A stretch of DNA of 36,485 nt from the NCBI GenBank assembly GCA_011056645.1, contig DSEL01000152.1, positions 1-36,485 of the forward strand, in the 5' to 3' direction. The notes beneath the pieces were generated by a model, which did not search any database, was not told the origin of the DNA, and worked only from the letters and a program-made list of their open reading frames with translations. The translations under genes were made by a program, and so were the position numbers. Shown here in pieces: positions 1-8,131 of the stretch (positions are counted from its first letter, which is position 1; each line of letters starts with the position of its first letter). The DNA comes from Candidatus Atribacteria bacterium (lineage in GTDB: Bacteria > Atribacterota > Phoenicimicrobiia > Phoenicimicrobiales > Phoenicimicrobiaceae).

Positions 1-246
1 GGATATCCAGGGCAGCGTAATCACCCAAAAGTAAAAGAGGCAGAGTTAAAAACCATTAAAACAGCATTAGAGAAGGGAATCCGCCCCCGCGTAGAAATAG
101 GTTCCATCAATTATAAGATAGAAGATCTTCAAAAATATATTGAATTGGGAGTTCAAGATTTTAGTTTGCCAAGTGAAGGGAAGATAGTTTATGAATGGTT
201 AAAAAAGCATGGAGAGAATTTAAGAAAGTTAATTTTTAATCTTTAA
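1..246 (+). CDS. HpcH/HpaI aldolase family protein, C-terminal fragment
   Basis: The reading frame is open from the first base of the window and stops at TAA 244-246, giving the last 81 residues of a protein that begins outside. The fragment starts GYPGQRNHPKV and continues with a helix-rich stretch, then a VEIGS strand and ELGVQDFSLPSEG. This resembles the end of the TIM barrel of HpcH/HpaI (2-keto-3-deoxy-sugar-acid or 4-hydroxy-2-oxoheptanedioate) aldolases, where a strand ending in Gly-Val is followed by a short segment that marks substrate-pocket residues. These enzymes perform metal-dependent retro-aldol cleavage of 2-oxo-3-hydroxy acids. The metal-binding residues lie in the missing part, so the exact substrate cannot be given. 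A citrate-lyase-beta-like member is the main alternative. Confidence 0.65.
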   Translation, partial: GYPGQRNHPKVKEAELKTIKTALEKGIRPRVEIGSINYKIEDLQKYIELGVQDFSLPSEGKIVYEWLKKHGENLRKLIFNL

Positions 247-268
247 ATAGTAAATGCTAAAAATTTGA

Positions 269-297
269 TTGACTATTGAAAGCTTTTAATATATTAT
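269..297 (+). promoter_or_regulatory. Putative sigma-70 promoter of the pyr operon
   Basis: TTGACT at 269-274 and TATTAT at 292-297 are separated by exactly 17 bases. Transcription would start near 304, just upstream of the PyrR-type attenuator. The arg promoter has the same -10 hexamer at the same spacing. This is read from the sequence only. Confidence 0.65.
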
Positions 298-314
298 TAG
301 AAAAATAAAATTTG

Positions 315-402
315 CCCTTTTAAATTGGTTCAGAGAGACTAATAAGGGGATAAAAAAGGAAAATGATATCCTCTTATTAGTAATTAATAAGGGGATATTT
401 TA
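315..402 (+). promoter_or_regulatory. PyrR-type transcription attenuator (pyr leader)
   Basis: Positions 327-340 (GGTTCAGAGAGACT) match the PyrR RNA-binding loop: a CAGAGA hexaloop closed by GGTT/GACT, inside a longer stem in which CCCTT (315-319) can pair with AAGGG (344-348). AATAAGGGGATA occurs twice, at 341-352 and 386-397. Both copies can pair with TATCCTCTTATT (367-378). The upstream pairing would be the antiterminator; the downstream pairing (366-378 with 386-398, then a T-rich run) is the terminator. In the known mechanism, UMP- or UTP-bound PyrR stabilises the binding hairpin, frees the middle strand and so favours termination. pyrR itself is the first gene downstream, giving autogenous control. 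Confidence 0.85.
366..402 (+). terminator. Intrinsic terminator of the pyr attenuator
   Basis: A 13-bp stem with one G-T wobble (366-378 with 386-398) encloses a 7-base loop and is followed by TTTTA and further AT-rich sequence. It lies about 140 bases ahead of pyrR and is the OFF state of the attenuator. Confidence 0.8.
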
Positions 403-509
403 TTATATAGAAAATCTATGTCTTTCTTTAACAGCTGTCAGGTGGGTCTGGTAAGAAATGATTATGTTCCTATATCAGCAACAATGGATTGAAAGGGAAT
501 TTTGTTTAA

Positions 510-1091
<582 letters not shown>

Positions 1092-1217
1092 ATGACGTGA
1101 AACTAGTGTGGAGCGTACAGCATGTAGAATATAGTAATAAGTAATGAGTAATAAGTTGATTCAACATGACATACTGTGTTATTAAATCGTTTTTAGATTA
1201 ATTGGTGGATTGGCTAA

Positions 1218-2066
1218 TTGGCCAATTGGGAAATCAAAGTAAAGAAGGTGATTTTTATTTATAATATTTGCGTAAAGATTTTATCTAAAGAAGAAGTGGC
1301 TCCAAATATTTTCTTAATCAAATTATTAGCTCCTCTCATTGCTCAAGATGCTATTCCCGGACAATTTGTCCATATAAAATGTAGTAAAGAGAATTATCCT
1401 CTACTGCGCCGTCCTCTAAGTATTCACCGAATAGATAAAGAAAAAGGAGACATTTCTATTCTATTTCAGGTAATAGGAGAGGGTACAAAATTAATTGCTA
1501 ATAAAAGCATTGGAGACGATTTAGATATCATGGGTCCTATAGGTAATGGTTTTAATATTCTTCCGGAAAGTAAAAAAATTATGATAATAGGAGGAGGAAT
1601 AGGAGTAGCCCCTTTACTGACTTTATGCGAAGAGTCTATAAAGCAAGGCAAAGAAACCCGGGTCTTGATAGGTGCCTTAAAGAAAGAGCTAATCATAAGC
1701 GAGGAAAGTTTTAAATTTCTGGGGGCAAAAGTAGAAGTTGCTACTGATGATGGAAGTTATCAATTTAAGGGTTTAGTTACTGATTTATTGGAAAGAGCGG
1801 TTCAAGAAGGATGGTTAGCCGATCAGATATTCGCTTGCGGGCCCAAACCTATGTTAAAAAAAATTTGCGAAATTACCTCAAAGTCAAATATTAATTATCA
1901 GGTATCTATGGAAGAAAAAATGGCTTGTGGGATAGGTGCTTGCTTGGGGTGTGTTTGCAAGGTAAAAACAAAGGATAAAAGTGGAACTCAAGTTAAATAT
2001 GAATACAAACGAGTCTGTATTGATGGACCTGTTTTCGCAGGGAATGAGGTGATCTGGGATGATTGA
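1218..2066 (+). CDS. pyrK: Dihydroorotate dehydrogenase B, electron-transfer subunit PyrK
   Basis: FAD and 2Fe-2S protein that passes electrons from the PyrD FMN to NAD+. It shows the flavin motif RRPLSIHR, the nucleotide-binding loop [17 protein letters not shown] near the C-terminal third, and a final cysteine cluster [11 protein letters not shown]...VC that fits the 2Fe-2S site. The first ordinary start codon in frame is TTG 1218, used here as the outer limit, but it falls inside an AATTGG-type intergenic repeat and adds residues that fit the family poorly. The best ribosome-binding site is AAGGTGA at 1245-1251, which points to an unusual ATT start at 1257 ([16 protein letters not shown]...), about 269 residues. 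GTG 1248 is another option. The stop overlaps the pyrD start by 8 bases, suggesting coupled translation of the two subunits. Confidence 0.93.
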   Translation: MANWEIKVKKVIFIYNICVKILSKEEVAPNIFLIKLLAPLIAQDAIPGQFVHIKCSKENYPLLRRPLSIHRIDKEKGDISILFQVIGEGTKLIANKSIGDDLDIMGPIGNGFNILPESKKIMIIGGGIGVAPLLTLCEESIKQGKETRVLIGALKKELIISEESFKFLGAKVEVATDDGSYQFKGLVTDLLERAVQEGWLADQIFACGPKPMLKKICEITSKSNINYQVSMEEKMACGIGACLGCVCKVKTKDKSGTQVKYEYKRVCIDGPVFAGNEVIWDD

Positions 2067-2988
2067 TAAGCCTAACTTAGAAGTAGAAGTAGCTGGAATA
2101 AAGTTAAAAAATCCGGTGATGACTGCTTCTGGCACTTTTGGCTATGGTGAAGAATTTTCTCCCTTTATTGATTTAGATAAGCTGGGAGCAATGATATTGA
2201 AGGGAATTACTTTAAAACCAAAGACGGGGAATTTACCTCCCCGGATAATAGAGACCCCTTCGGGGATGCTTAATTCTATCGGTTTGCAGAATGTGGGAGT
2301 CGAAAGGTTAATTAAAGAAAAGTTGCCTTATTTAAAAAAATTCAATACCCCGGTGATCATAAATATTTCCGGCGATACCATAGAAGAATACACCAAATTA
2401 GCCGGAAGGTTGGGAGAAGTTTCCAAGGATATGGGAGTAGCCGGTCTGGAAGTTAACATTTCTTGTCCTAATGTGAAAAAAGGAGGTATGGCCTGGGGAA
2501 CAGATGCTAAAGCAACTTATAAAATAATAAATAGTATTCGAAAAACTACCTCTCTTCCACTTATTGTGAAATTAACCCCTAATGTTTCCGATATCAAAAC
2601 TATTGCACAAGCTGCTGAAGAAGCAGGAGCAGATGCCCTATCCTTAATAAATACTTTAGTGGGAATGGCAATAGATATTGATTCTCGCAAGCCTAAATTG
2701 GCCAATATCAGCGGCGGTTTGTCCGGTCCAGCGATAAAACCGGTAGCCCTTTGGTTGGTCTGGCAGGTATTTCAGGCAGTAAACATACCGGTAATCGGGA
2801 TAGGGGGGATAATAAAAGTTGAGGATGCTCTGGAATTTATTATTGCCGGAGCTCGGGCAATAGAGATTGGAACGGCGAATTTTGTAAATCCCAAAGTAAC
2901 CATTGAAATAATAAGAGGAATAGAAAAATATCTCATAGAAAATAATATTAATGATATCAATGAATTAGTGGGAACTATGAAAATATAA
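2059..2988 (+). CDS. pyrD: Dihydroorotate dehydrogenase class 1B, catalytic subunit
   Basis: FMN enzyme that oxidises dihydroorotate to orotate; with PyrK it forms the NAD-linked class 1B complex. The 309 residues show the N-terminal [15 protein letters not shown], the catalytic [11 protein letters not shown] with the class 1 active-site Cys near residue 136 (class 2 enzymes have Ser here), [10 protein letters not shown], and the FMN phosphate loops GIGGI and [10 protein letters not shown] near the C-terminus. ATG 2059 overlaps the end of pyrK. The adjacent pyrK supports class 1B over the fumarate-linked class 1A. Confidence 0.96.
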   Translation: MIDKPNLEVEVAGIKLKNPVMTASGTFGYGEEFSPFIDLDKLGAMILKGITLKPKTGNLPPRIIETPSGMLNSIGLQNVGVERLIKEKLPYLKKFNTPVIINISGDTIEEYTKLAGRLGEVSKDMGVAGLEVNISCPNVKKGGMAWGTDAKATYKIINSIRKTTSLPLIVKLTPNVSDIKTIAQAAEEAGADALSLINTLVGMAIDIDSRKPKLANISGGLSGPAIKPVALWLVWQVFQAVNIPVIGIGGIIKVEDALEFIIAGARAIEIGTANFVNPKVTIEIIRGIEKYLIENNINDINELVGTMKI

Positions 2989-3007
2989 AAAGATAGGGGG
3001 AGAGAAG

Positions 3008-3733
3008 ATGGATTTAACGGCGAGAGAAAGGTTGGTTCTGGCTCTGGATGTAGACGATTTTAAAACAGCAGAGGAATTGGTGAGTGGATTGAGTGATTAT
3101 GTGGGAGCCTTTAAAATCGGAAACCAACTATTTACTGCTGAGGGACCCAAGATTGTAGACATGGTAAATAAAAAAGGGGGAAAAGTTTTTTTAGATTTAA
3201 AATTTCATGATATACCCAATACCGTGGCTCGGGCAGCAGAAGTAGCTACTAAATTAGGAGTTTCTATTTTTAATGTCCACACCTCCGGGGGATACGAAAT
3301 GATGAGAGCGACGGCTGAAGCCACTGCAAAAATAAGCCAAGAACTGGCTATTAAAAAACCTATCATTTTAGGGGTAACCTTACTTACCAGTATTAATCAG
3401 GAAATTTTGGAAAAAGAGATAGGTATAAAAAAAAGATTGGAAGAACAAGTAATTCATCTGGCTAAATTAGCTAAAGCTTCCGGTCTTGACGGGGTGGTTG
3501 CCTCTTCCTGGGAGATTCAGGGGATAAGAAAAGCTTGCGGAGAGGATTTTGTAATTTTAACTCCCGGGATACGTCCCGGGGGTGATTCTCCCGATGATCA
3601 AAAAAGAATAATGACCCCCGGGGAAGCAATAAAATTAGGAGCTGATTTTTTGGTAGTAGGAAGACCGATAAGAAATGCCGCTAATCCGATAGAAGCAGCG
3701 AAACAAATATTAAAAGAAATGGAGGGAAACTAA
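3008..3733 (+). CDS. pyrF: Orotidine 5'-phosphate decarboxylase
   Basis: Converts OMP to UMP, the last step of de novo synthesis. The catalytic motif DLKFHDIPNT begins near residue 63, with the Asp-Lys-Asp array of this family. The C-terminal phosphate-binding segments LTPGIRPGGDSPDDQKR and FLVVGRPIRNA are present. At 241 residues it is a normal short bacterial PyrF. The start is supported by a purine-rich GGGGGAGAGAAG immediately upstream. It lies 19 bases after pyrD and 3 bases before pyrE, in the same operon. Confidence 0.96.
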   Translation: MDLTARERLVLALDVDDFKTAEELVSGLSDYVGAFKIGNQLFTAEGPKIVDMVNKKGGKVFLDLKFHDIPNTVARAAEVATKLGVSIFNVHTSGGYEMMRATAEATAKISQELAIKKPIILGVTLLTSINQEILEKEIGIKKRLEEQVIHLAKLAKASGLDGVVASSWEIQGIRKACGEDFVILTPGIRPGGDSPDDQKRIMTPGEAIKLGADFLVVGRPIRNAANPIEAAKQILKEMEGN

Positions 3734-3736
3734 AAA

Positions 3737-4321
3737 ATGATTATTAATACAGAAGAAGTCATGAAAAAATTTGAACAAGCAGGAGCTATTCAGAATGGAC
3801 ATTTTAAATTAACCTCAGGAGTTCATAGTGATACCTATATCCAATGTGCTCAGGTTATGCAGCATCCTGAATTTATGCATAATTTATGCAGTGAACTGGG
3901 GAAGAGGTTTAGGGGAGATGATATTGATGTGATCGTCGGACCGGCGATCGGGGGAATAATTATGGCTCATGTAATGGCAAGAGTGTTAGGTCCCTGGGTA
4001 AGGGCAATCTTTACAGAAAGAGAAAATGGAAAGATGACTTTGCGGCGGAGTTTTGAGATAATTGAGGGAGAAAAAGTTTTGGTAGTAGAAGATGTTACTA
4101 CCACCGGAAGTTCAGTAAGAGAGGTTATAGATATAGTAAACTCAAGGCAGGGAAAAGTGGTAGGGATAGGTGTATTAATTGATCGAAGCGGAGGGAAGGT
4201 AGATTTTGGAATAAAGACCGAAAAGCTCCTGACGGTAGACATTAAGACTTATCTTCCCGAGGAATGCCCTTTATGTAAAAAAGGAATTCCCGTAGTTAAA
4301 CCAGGAAGTCGCGGGCTTTAG
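3737..4321 (+). CDS. pyrE: Orotate phosphoribosyltransferase
   Basis: Joins orotate and PRPP to give OMP. The PRPP-binding motif VLVVEDVTTTGSS is near residues 115-127, GHFKLTSGVHSDTYIQ is the usual N-terminal substrate segment, and the C-terminus has CPLCKKGIP, seen in a PyrE subgroup. The length of 194 residues is normal for that subgroup. It is the last gene of the pyr operon; pyrB, pyrC and carAB are not in the window. No strong terminator was seen in the short gap before the arg promoter. Confidence 0.95.
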   Translation: MIINTEEVMKKFEQAGAIQNGHFKLTSGVHSDTYIQCAQVMQHPEFMHNLCSELGKRFRGDDIDVIVGPAIGGIIMAHVMARVLGPWVRAIFTERENGKMTLRRSFEIIEGEKVLVVEDVTTTGSSVREVIDIVNSRQGKVVGIGVLIDRSGGKVDFGIKTEKLLTVDIKTYLPEECPLCKKGIPVVKPGSRGL

Positions 4322-4341
4322 AATTAAACATTTTAAAAAAT

Positions 4342-4370
4342 TTGACAAGAGTGAAATTTTAATATATTAT
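4342..4370 (+). promoter_or_regulatory. Putative sigma-70 promoter of the arg operon
   Basis: TTGACA at 4342-4347 (perfect consensus) and TATTAT at 4365-4370 have a 17-base spacer. A second possible -10, TATAAT at 4368-4373, would need a 20-base spacer. The start would be near 4377, giving a leader of roughly 390 bases before argC. Confidence 0.7.
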
Positions 4371-4576
4371 AATTTTCAATAATAAAAAAAAGAATAATTT
4401 AATGAGGAAAGTAAGTCATTATTCAAATTAAAAAGAGAAAGATATATTAGGTGAAAGTATCTTGAAGAAGATGACTGAAAAGAGAGCCTCAATTAAGATA
4501 GGTTGGTTACCTTTAAAAACTTCTAATGAGTGGGGTAAATAATTTATCCAATCCCAGGTGGCACCACGAGATTTGG

Positions 4577-4625
4577 TCTCGTCCTTTTATGATAATGAAG
4601 ATTATCAAAGGGGCGGGATTTTTTA
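4577..4625 (+). terminator. First T-box terminator
   Basis: TCTCGTCCTTTT (4577-4588) pairs with AAAGGGGCGGGA (4607-4618), continued by GATAAT/ATTATC around a GAAG loop, then six Ts. The 5' arm follows the first T-box sequence and can switch to an antiterminator pairing. Confidence 0.85.
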
Positions 4626-4683
4626 TTTAATGGTGGAAAAATTATTTACTTAATCCAGGTGGCACCACGGGAAATTTTATTAA

Positions 4684-4737
4684 TCTCGTCCTTTGTGATA
4701 ATCGATAGAATAGTTATCAAAGGGACGGGATTTTTTT
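4684..4737 (+). terminator. Second T-box terminator
   Basis: TCTCGTCCTTT at 4684-4694 pairs with AAAGGGACGGGA at 4719-4730, extended by GATAA/TTATC, followed by seven Ts. It is clearly related to the first terminator but has a different loop, so this looks like an old duplication. Confidence 0.85.
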
Positions 4738-4765
4738 ATTTATATTCAGATAAGGTGAAAATAGA

Positions 4766-5845
4766 ATGAAAAAAATAAAGATAAGCGTCATTGGTTCAAC
4801 AGGTTATACAGGGAAAGAATTAATAAAAATATTAATGAATCATCGAAAGGTAGACTTGGTTCATCTGGTTTCTTCCAGCTATGCAGGAAAAAATATAACC
4901 GAGATATTTCCTGAATTCCTGAATAAATTAAATAAGAAACTGATCAATTTTAATCTAGATATTATATCTCAAGATTCTGATCTGGTATTTACTGCTCTTC
5001 CCCATACGGTCTCTATGGATATGGTTCCGGAATTATTAAAAAAAGGTGTTAAGGTAGTTGATTTAAGTGCGGATTACCGCATAAAGGATTCTGCAGTGTA
5101 TCATGAATGGTACAAGAAAGAACATAATCAGATGAGCAAGGATTTGTTACATGAGGCAGTTTACGGTCTTCCGGAGATTTATTTCAATATGATAAAAAAA
5201 GCTGCCTTGGTGGCAAATCCCGGCTGCTATCCGACCAGTGTAATTTTAGGGATCGCACCTTTATTAAAACATCACTTTGTAGAACCAATCGGAATTATTA
5301 TTGATTCTAAATCCGGTACAAGTGGAGCGGGAAAAAAACTCTCTTTAGATCTACATTTTGCGGAGTGTAACGAAAATTTTAAAGCTTACAAGGTGGCCAG
5401 GCATAATCATATTCCTGAGATCGAGCAGGAGTGTACTTCTATATATTTTAACAAAAATAGCTATAAACAGAAGCAGCAGCAAAAGCAACAAGAAACAGAG
5501 ATAAAAGTATCCTTTACTCCCCATCTTCTTCCGATTAATAGAGGAATTCTATCTACCTGTTATTTAAGTTTAAGGAGTTCTAAAAAAGAAGAGGAAGTAT
5601 TGGAGATCTATCAAAAATATTATTGTAAGGCACCTTTTGTGCGAATTTTTGAACCTCCCAATTTACCGGAAATAAAATATGTAACAGGAACAAATTATTG
5701 TGACATCGGGTTTTCCATAGATGAAAGAACGGGAAAGATAAAAATAATTTCAGTTATCGATAATTTACTTAAAGGAGCCGCCGGTCAGGCAGTGCAGAAT
5801 ATGAATATTATGTCTGGTTTCCCTGAGACCTGTGGGTTGTTATAA
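4766..5845 (+). CDS. argC: N-acetyl-gamma-glutamyl-phosphate reductase
   Basis: NADPH-dependent reduction of N-acetylglutamyl phosphate to the semialdehyde. It has the N-terminal Rossmann motif GSTGYTGKEL, the catalytic ANPGCYPTS with Cys near residue 154, SKSGTSGAGKK, the proton-relay region YKVARHNHIPEIEQE, and the C-terminal DNLLKGAAGQAVQNMN. ATG 4766 follows AAGGTGA at 4753-4759. At 359 residues it is slightly longer than usual because of a glutamine/lysine-rich, low-complexity insert at about residues 232-247 (KQKQQQKQQ) before the SFTPHLLP strand. It is the first gene of the argCJBDGH operon under the T-box. Confidence 0.96.
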   Translation: MKKIKISVIGSTGYTGKELIKILMNHRKVDLVHLVSSSYAGKNITEIFPEFLNKLNKKLINFNLDIISQDSDLVFTALPHTVSMDMVPELLKKGVKVVDLSADYRIKDSAVYHEWYKKEHNQMSKDLLHEAVYGLPEIYFNMIKKAALVANPGCYPTSVILGIAPLLKHHFVEPIGIIIDSKSGTSGAGKKLSLDLHFAECNENFKAYKVARHNHIPEIEQECTSIYFNKNSYKQKQQQKQQETEIKVSFTPHLLPINRGILSTCYLSLRSSKKEEEVLEIYQKYYCKAPFVRIFEPPNLPEIKYVTGTNYCDIGFSIDERTGKIKIISVIDNLLKGAAGQAVQNMNIMSGFPETCGLL

Positions 5846-5868
5846 AATCAAGGTGAAAGGAGTTAATA

Positions 5869-7107
5869 ATGATGAAAGATGTTTTAAATTTAGATAAAGA
5901 AGATTTTCAGGTGGTTAAAGGGGGAATAACTTTTCCTAAAGGCATAAAAGCATCCGGAGTAAAATGCGGGATAAGGTTCAACAAAAAAGATTTAGCCTTA
6001 ATTTATTCGGAAAAAGTCGCTGATGCCTGGGGGACATTCACTACCAATAAATTTAAGGCTGCTCCACTGGTTGTTACCGAGAAAAATTTATCTCTGTCGG
6101 GAGGTAAGTTACAAGCGGTGTTGATTAATAGCGGAATAGCCAATGCCTGTACCGGAAAGAAAGGGTTGAAAGATGCCTGGGAGACGGCCGACTATGTTTC
6201 TCGGGGTTTGAAGATTAAAAAAGAACATGTGGCGGTGACCTCAACCGGCAAGATTGGAGAATTTCTCCCTTTAGATAAGATAAAGGCCGGAGTAACAAAG
6301 GTCATTTCTTGTTTGGATTATGCCGGAGGAACCGAGGCAGCAGAAGCAATATTAACTACTGATACTCAAAAGAAAGAGATAGCCCTCTGTTTTAAATTAG
6401 GTGAGCAGGAAGTGAGAATCGGAGGGATGGCTAAAGGTTCAGGGATGATTCATCCTAATATGGCCACTATGTTGGGTTTTATTACCAGTGACATCTCCAT
6501 TAAAGGAGAATTGCTCCAGGAAGCGCTTAAACAGGTAATAGAAAAATCCTTCAATATGATTAGTGTAGACGGTGATATGAGCACGAATGATATGGTATTG
6601 CTGATGGCCAATGGCTTAGCCGGAAATAAATTGGTCGATAAAAAGGATGTTGATTATTATAAATTTTTAAGTGCTTTACAATATGTTACCCAATATTTAG
6701 CCAAATGCATTGCTAAAGACGGAGAAGGTTCCAGCAAGATGATTGAGGTAGAAGTTCAAAATGCCGTATCTTTTGGGGAGGCCAGGAAAGTTGCTCAGGC
6801 AGTTATTAATTCACCCCTGGTAAAGACAGCCATTTTTGGAAAAGATCCTAATTGGGGGAGAATTTTAGCAGCAGTGGGTTACTCGGGGGCAGAGTTTATA
6901 CCAGATAAGGTTGACCTTTATTTAAAAGAAAAGATAGTTGAGAATGGCCAACCCTTGACATTCTCACGACAAAAGATACACCAATATTTAGAATCTTCTG
7001 ATGAAGTTAAAATTATCATTGACCTTAAAATGGGAAAGGTAAACGCTACTGCCTGGGGATGTGACCTGACCTATGACTATGTGAAGTTAAATACTAAGTA
7101 CAATTAG
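5869..7107 (+). CDS. argJ: Glutamate N-acetyltransferase (ornithine acetyltransferase) ArgJ
   Basis: Transfers the acetyl group from N-acetylornithine to glutamate, making the pathway cyclic; bifunctional members also use acetyl-CoA. The self-cleavage and nucleophile motif KGSGMIHPNMATML is complete, with Thr near residue 200, where the precursor splits into two chains. The C-terminal GKDPNWGRILAAVGYSGA and ATAWGCDLTYDYVKLN are also characteristic. The length of 412 residues is normal. Two ATGs in tandem (5869 and 5872) follow an AAAGGAG site. No argA is seen, in keeping with acetyl recycling. Whether it can also use acetyl-CoA cannot be told from sequence alone. Confidence 0.96.
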   Translation: MMKDVLNLDKEDFQVVKGGITFPKGIKASGVKCGIRFNKKDLALIYSEKVADAWGTFTTNKFKAAPLVVTEKNLSLSGGKLQAVLINSGIANACTGKKGLKDAWETADYVSRGLKIKKEHVAVTSTGKIGEFLPLDKIKAGVTKVISCLDYAGGTEAAEAILTTDTQKKEIALCFKLGEQEVRIGGMAKGSGMIHPNMATMLGFITSDISIKGELLQEALKQVIEKSFNMISVDGDMSTNDMVLLMANGLAGNKLVDKKDVDYYKFLSALQYVTQYLAKCIAKDGEGSSKMIEVEVQNAVSFGEARKVAQAVINSPLVKTAIFGKDPNWGRILAAVGYSGAEFIPDKVDLYLKEKIVENGQPLTFSRQKIHQYLESSDEVKIIIDLKMGKVNATAWGCDLTYDYVKLNTKYN

Positions 7108-7184
7108 CACAAGTGATGAGTGGAGTACAGTTGGCAAATTGGCCAATCGGCCAATTGATCAATTAAAAAGGAGTGGGATGGACA

Positions 7185-8063
7185 ATGAAAAAAAATATAG
7201 ATAATCGTGGGGAAGTCCTTTTAGAGGCCCTTCCTTATATTAAAAAATTCTGGGATAAGATAGTGGTTATAAAATACGGTGGCAGTGCCATGAAGAATAA
7301 AACCTTAGAGAAACAAATTATAAAAGACATTATTCTTCTGAAATATGTGGGGATGAAACCGGTGATTGTTCACGGCGGAGGGCCAGAGATCTCTGAAGAA
7401 ATGGAAAAGAGGAACAAAATTCCTCAATTTCTTGATGGATTAAGAATAACCGATGAAGAAACGATGGAGATAACGGAAATGGTTTTAATCGGTAAGATTA
7501 ATACTCGTTTGGTAGCAGAGATTAATCTCTATGTTTCAGAAGGTCCGGGAAATGGAGTAAAAGGTATCGGCTTGAGCGGGGAAGATGCTCAGCTTTTAAC
7601 GGTTAAAAAACACCCGGTTCCGGAGTTGGGATTGGTAGGAGAAATAGAAAAAATTAATCCCGAAATATTAACAATTTTACTGGAAAAGAATTATATTCCG
7701 GTCATTGCTACGGTAGGAGTAGACAAGGAAGGGATAAGATACAACATCAATGCTGATATAGTAGCAGGCCGGATAGCCATTTCTCTGCAAGCAGGGAAGC
7801 TGATTTATTTGAGTGATGTGGATGGAATATTTAAAGATTTTAAAGACCCAACTTCTTTGATTAGCAGTTTACCCATTAATCAGGCCAAAGAATTAATTAA
7901 ATCCGGGCAGATTCAAAAAGGAATGATTCCCAAAGTAGATTCAGCAATTCAAGCCTTGGAGGGGGGAGTCAATAAAGTGCATTTCTTAAATGGTAAATGT
8001 GATCATTCTGTTCTGTTAGAAGTATTTACCGATAGCGGGATAGGAACAGAAATTATCCCTTAA
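7185..8063 (+). CDS. argB: Acetylglutamate kinase
   Basis: Phosphorylates N-acetylglutamate. The amino-acid-kinase motifs are KYGGSAM near residue 30 and HGGGPEI near residue 63; GLSGEDAQLL, NINADIVAGRIA and KGMIPKVDSAI follow in family order. ATG 7185 is chosen because AAGGAG at 7168-7173 lies 11 bases upstream; an in-frame GTG at 7173 overlaps that site and is unlikely. The C-terminal sequence NKVHFLNGKCDHSVLLEVFTDSGIGTEI fits the arginine-feedback-sensitive type, but sensitivity is inferred. The 77-base gap after argJ contains a cluster of AATTGGCCAAT-like repeats. Confidence 0.96.
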   Translation: MKKNIDNRGEVLLEALPYIKKFWDKIVVIKYGGSAMKNKTLEKQIIKDIILLKYVGMKPVIVHGGGPEISEEMEKRNKIPQFLDGLRITDEETMEITEMVLIGKINTRLVAEINLYVSEGPGNGVKGIGLSGEDAQLLTVKKHPVPELGLVGEIEKINPEILTILLEKNYIPVIATVGVDKEGIRYNINADIVAGRIAISLQAGKLIYLSDVDGIFKDFKDPTSLISSLPINQAKELIKSGQIQKGMIPKVDSAIQALEGGVNKVHFLNGKCDHSVLLEVFTDSGIGTEIIP

Positions 8064-8131
8064 TCAGGATAATCTAAATTTAATTTGTGTAATCACTTAA
8101 TATAAATATTAAGCTAGGGGGGCGAAAGGTT

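Larger units (their letters stand above)
4377..4738 (+). ncRNA. T-box leader of argC with one stem I and two antiterminator/terminator modules
   Basis: The core T-box sequence AGGTGGCACCACG occurs twice, at 4556-4568 and 4657-4669. Each copy is followed by its own terminator. One stem I is visible: lower stem GAGG (4404-4407) with CCTC (4487-4490); AGTA at 4410-4413 as the loop E strand; stem AGTCAT (4414-4419) with ATGACT (4471-4476); a distal hairpin with an AGAGA bulge and a GGTGAAA loop. The specifier-side loop (4477-4486, GAAAAGAGAG) contains AGA, an Arg codon, in agreement with argC downstream. Only about 30 bases separate the first terminator from the second T-box motif, so there is no room for a second stem I. 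Uncharged tRNA-Arg would be read to favour antitermination. Confidence 0.88.
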
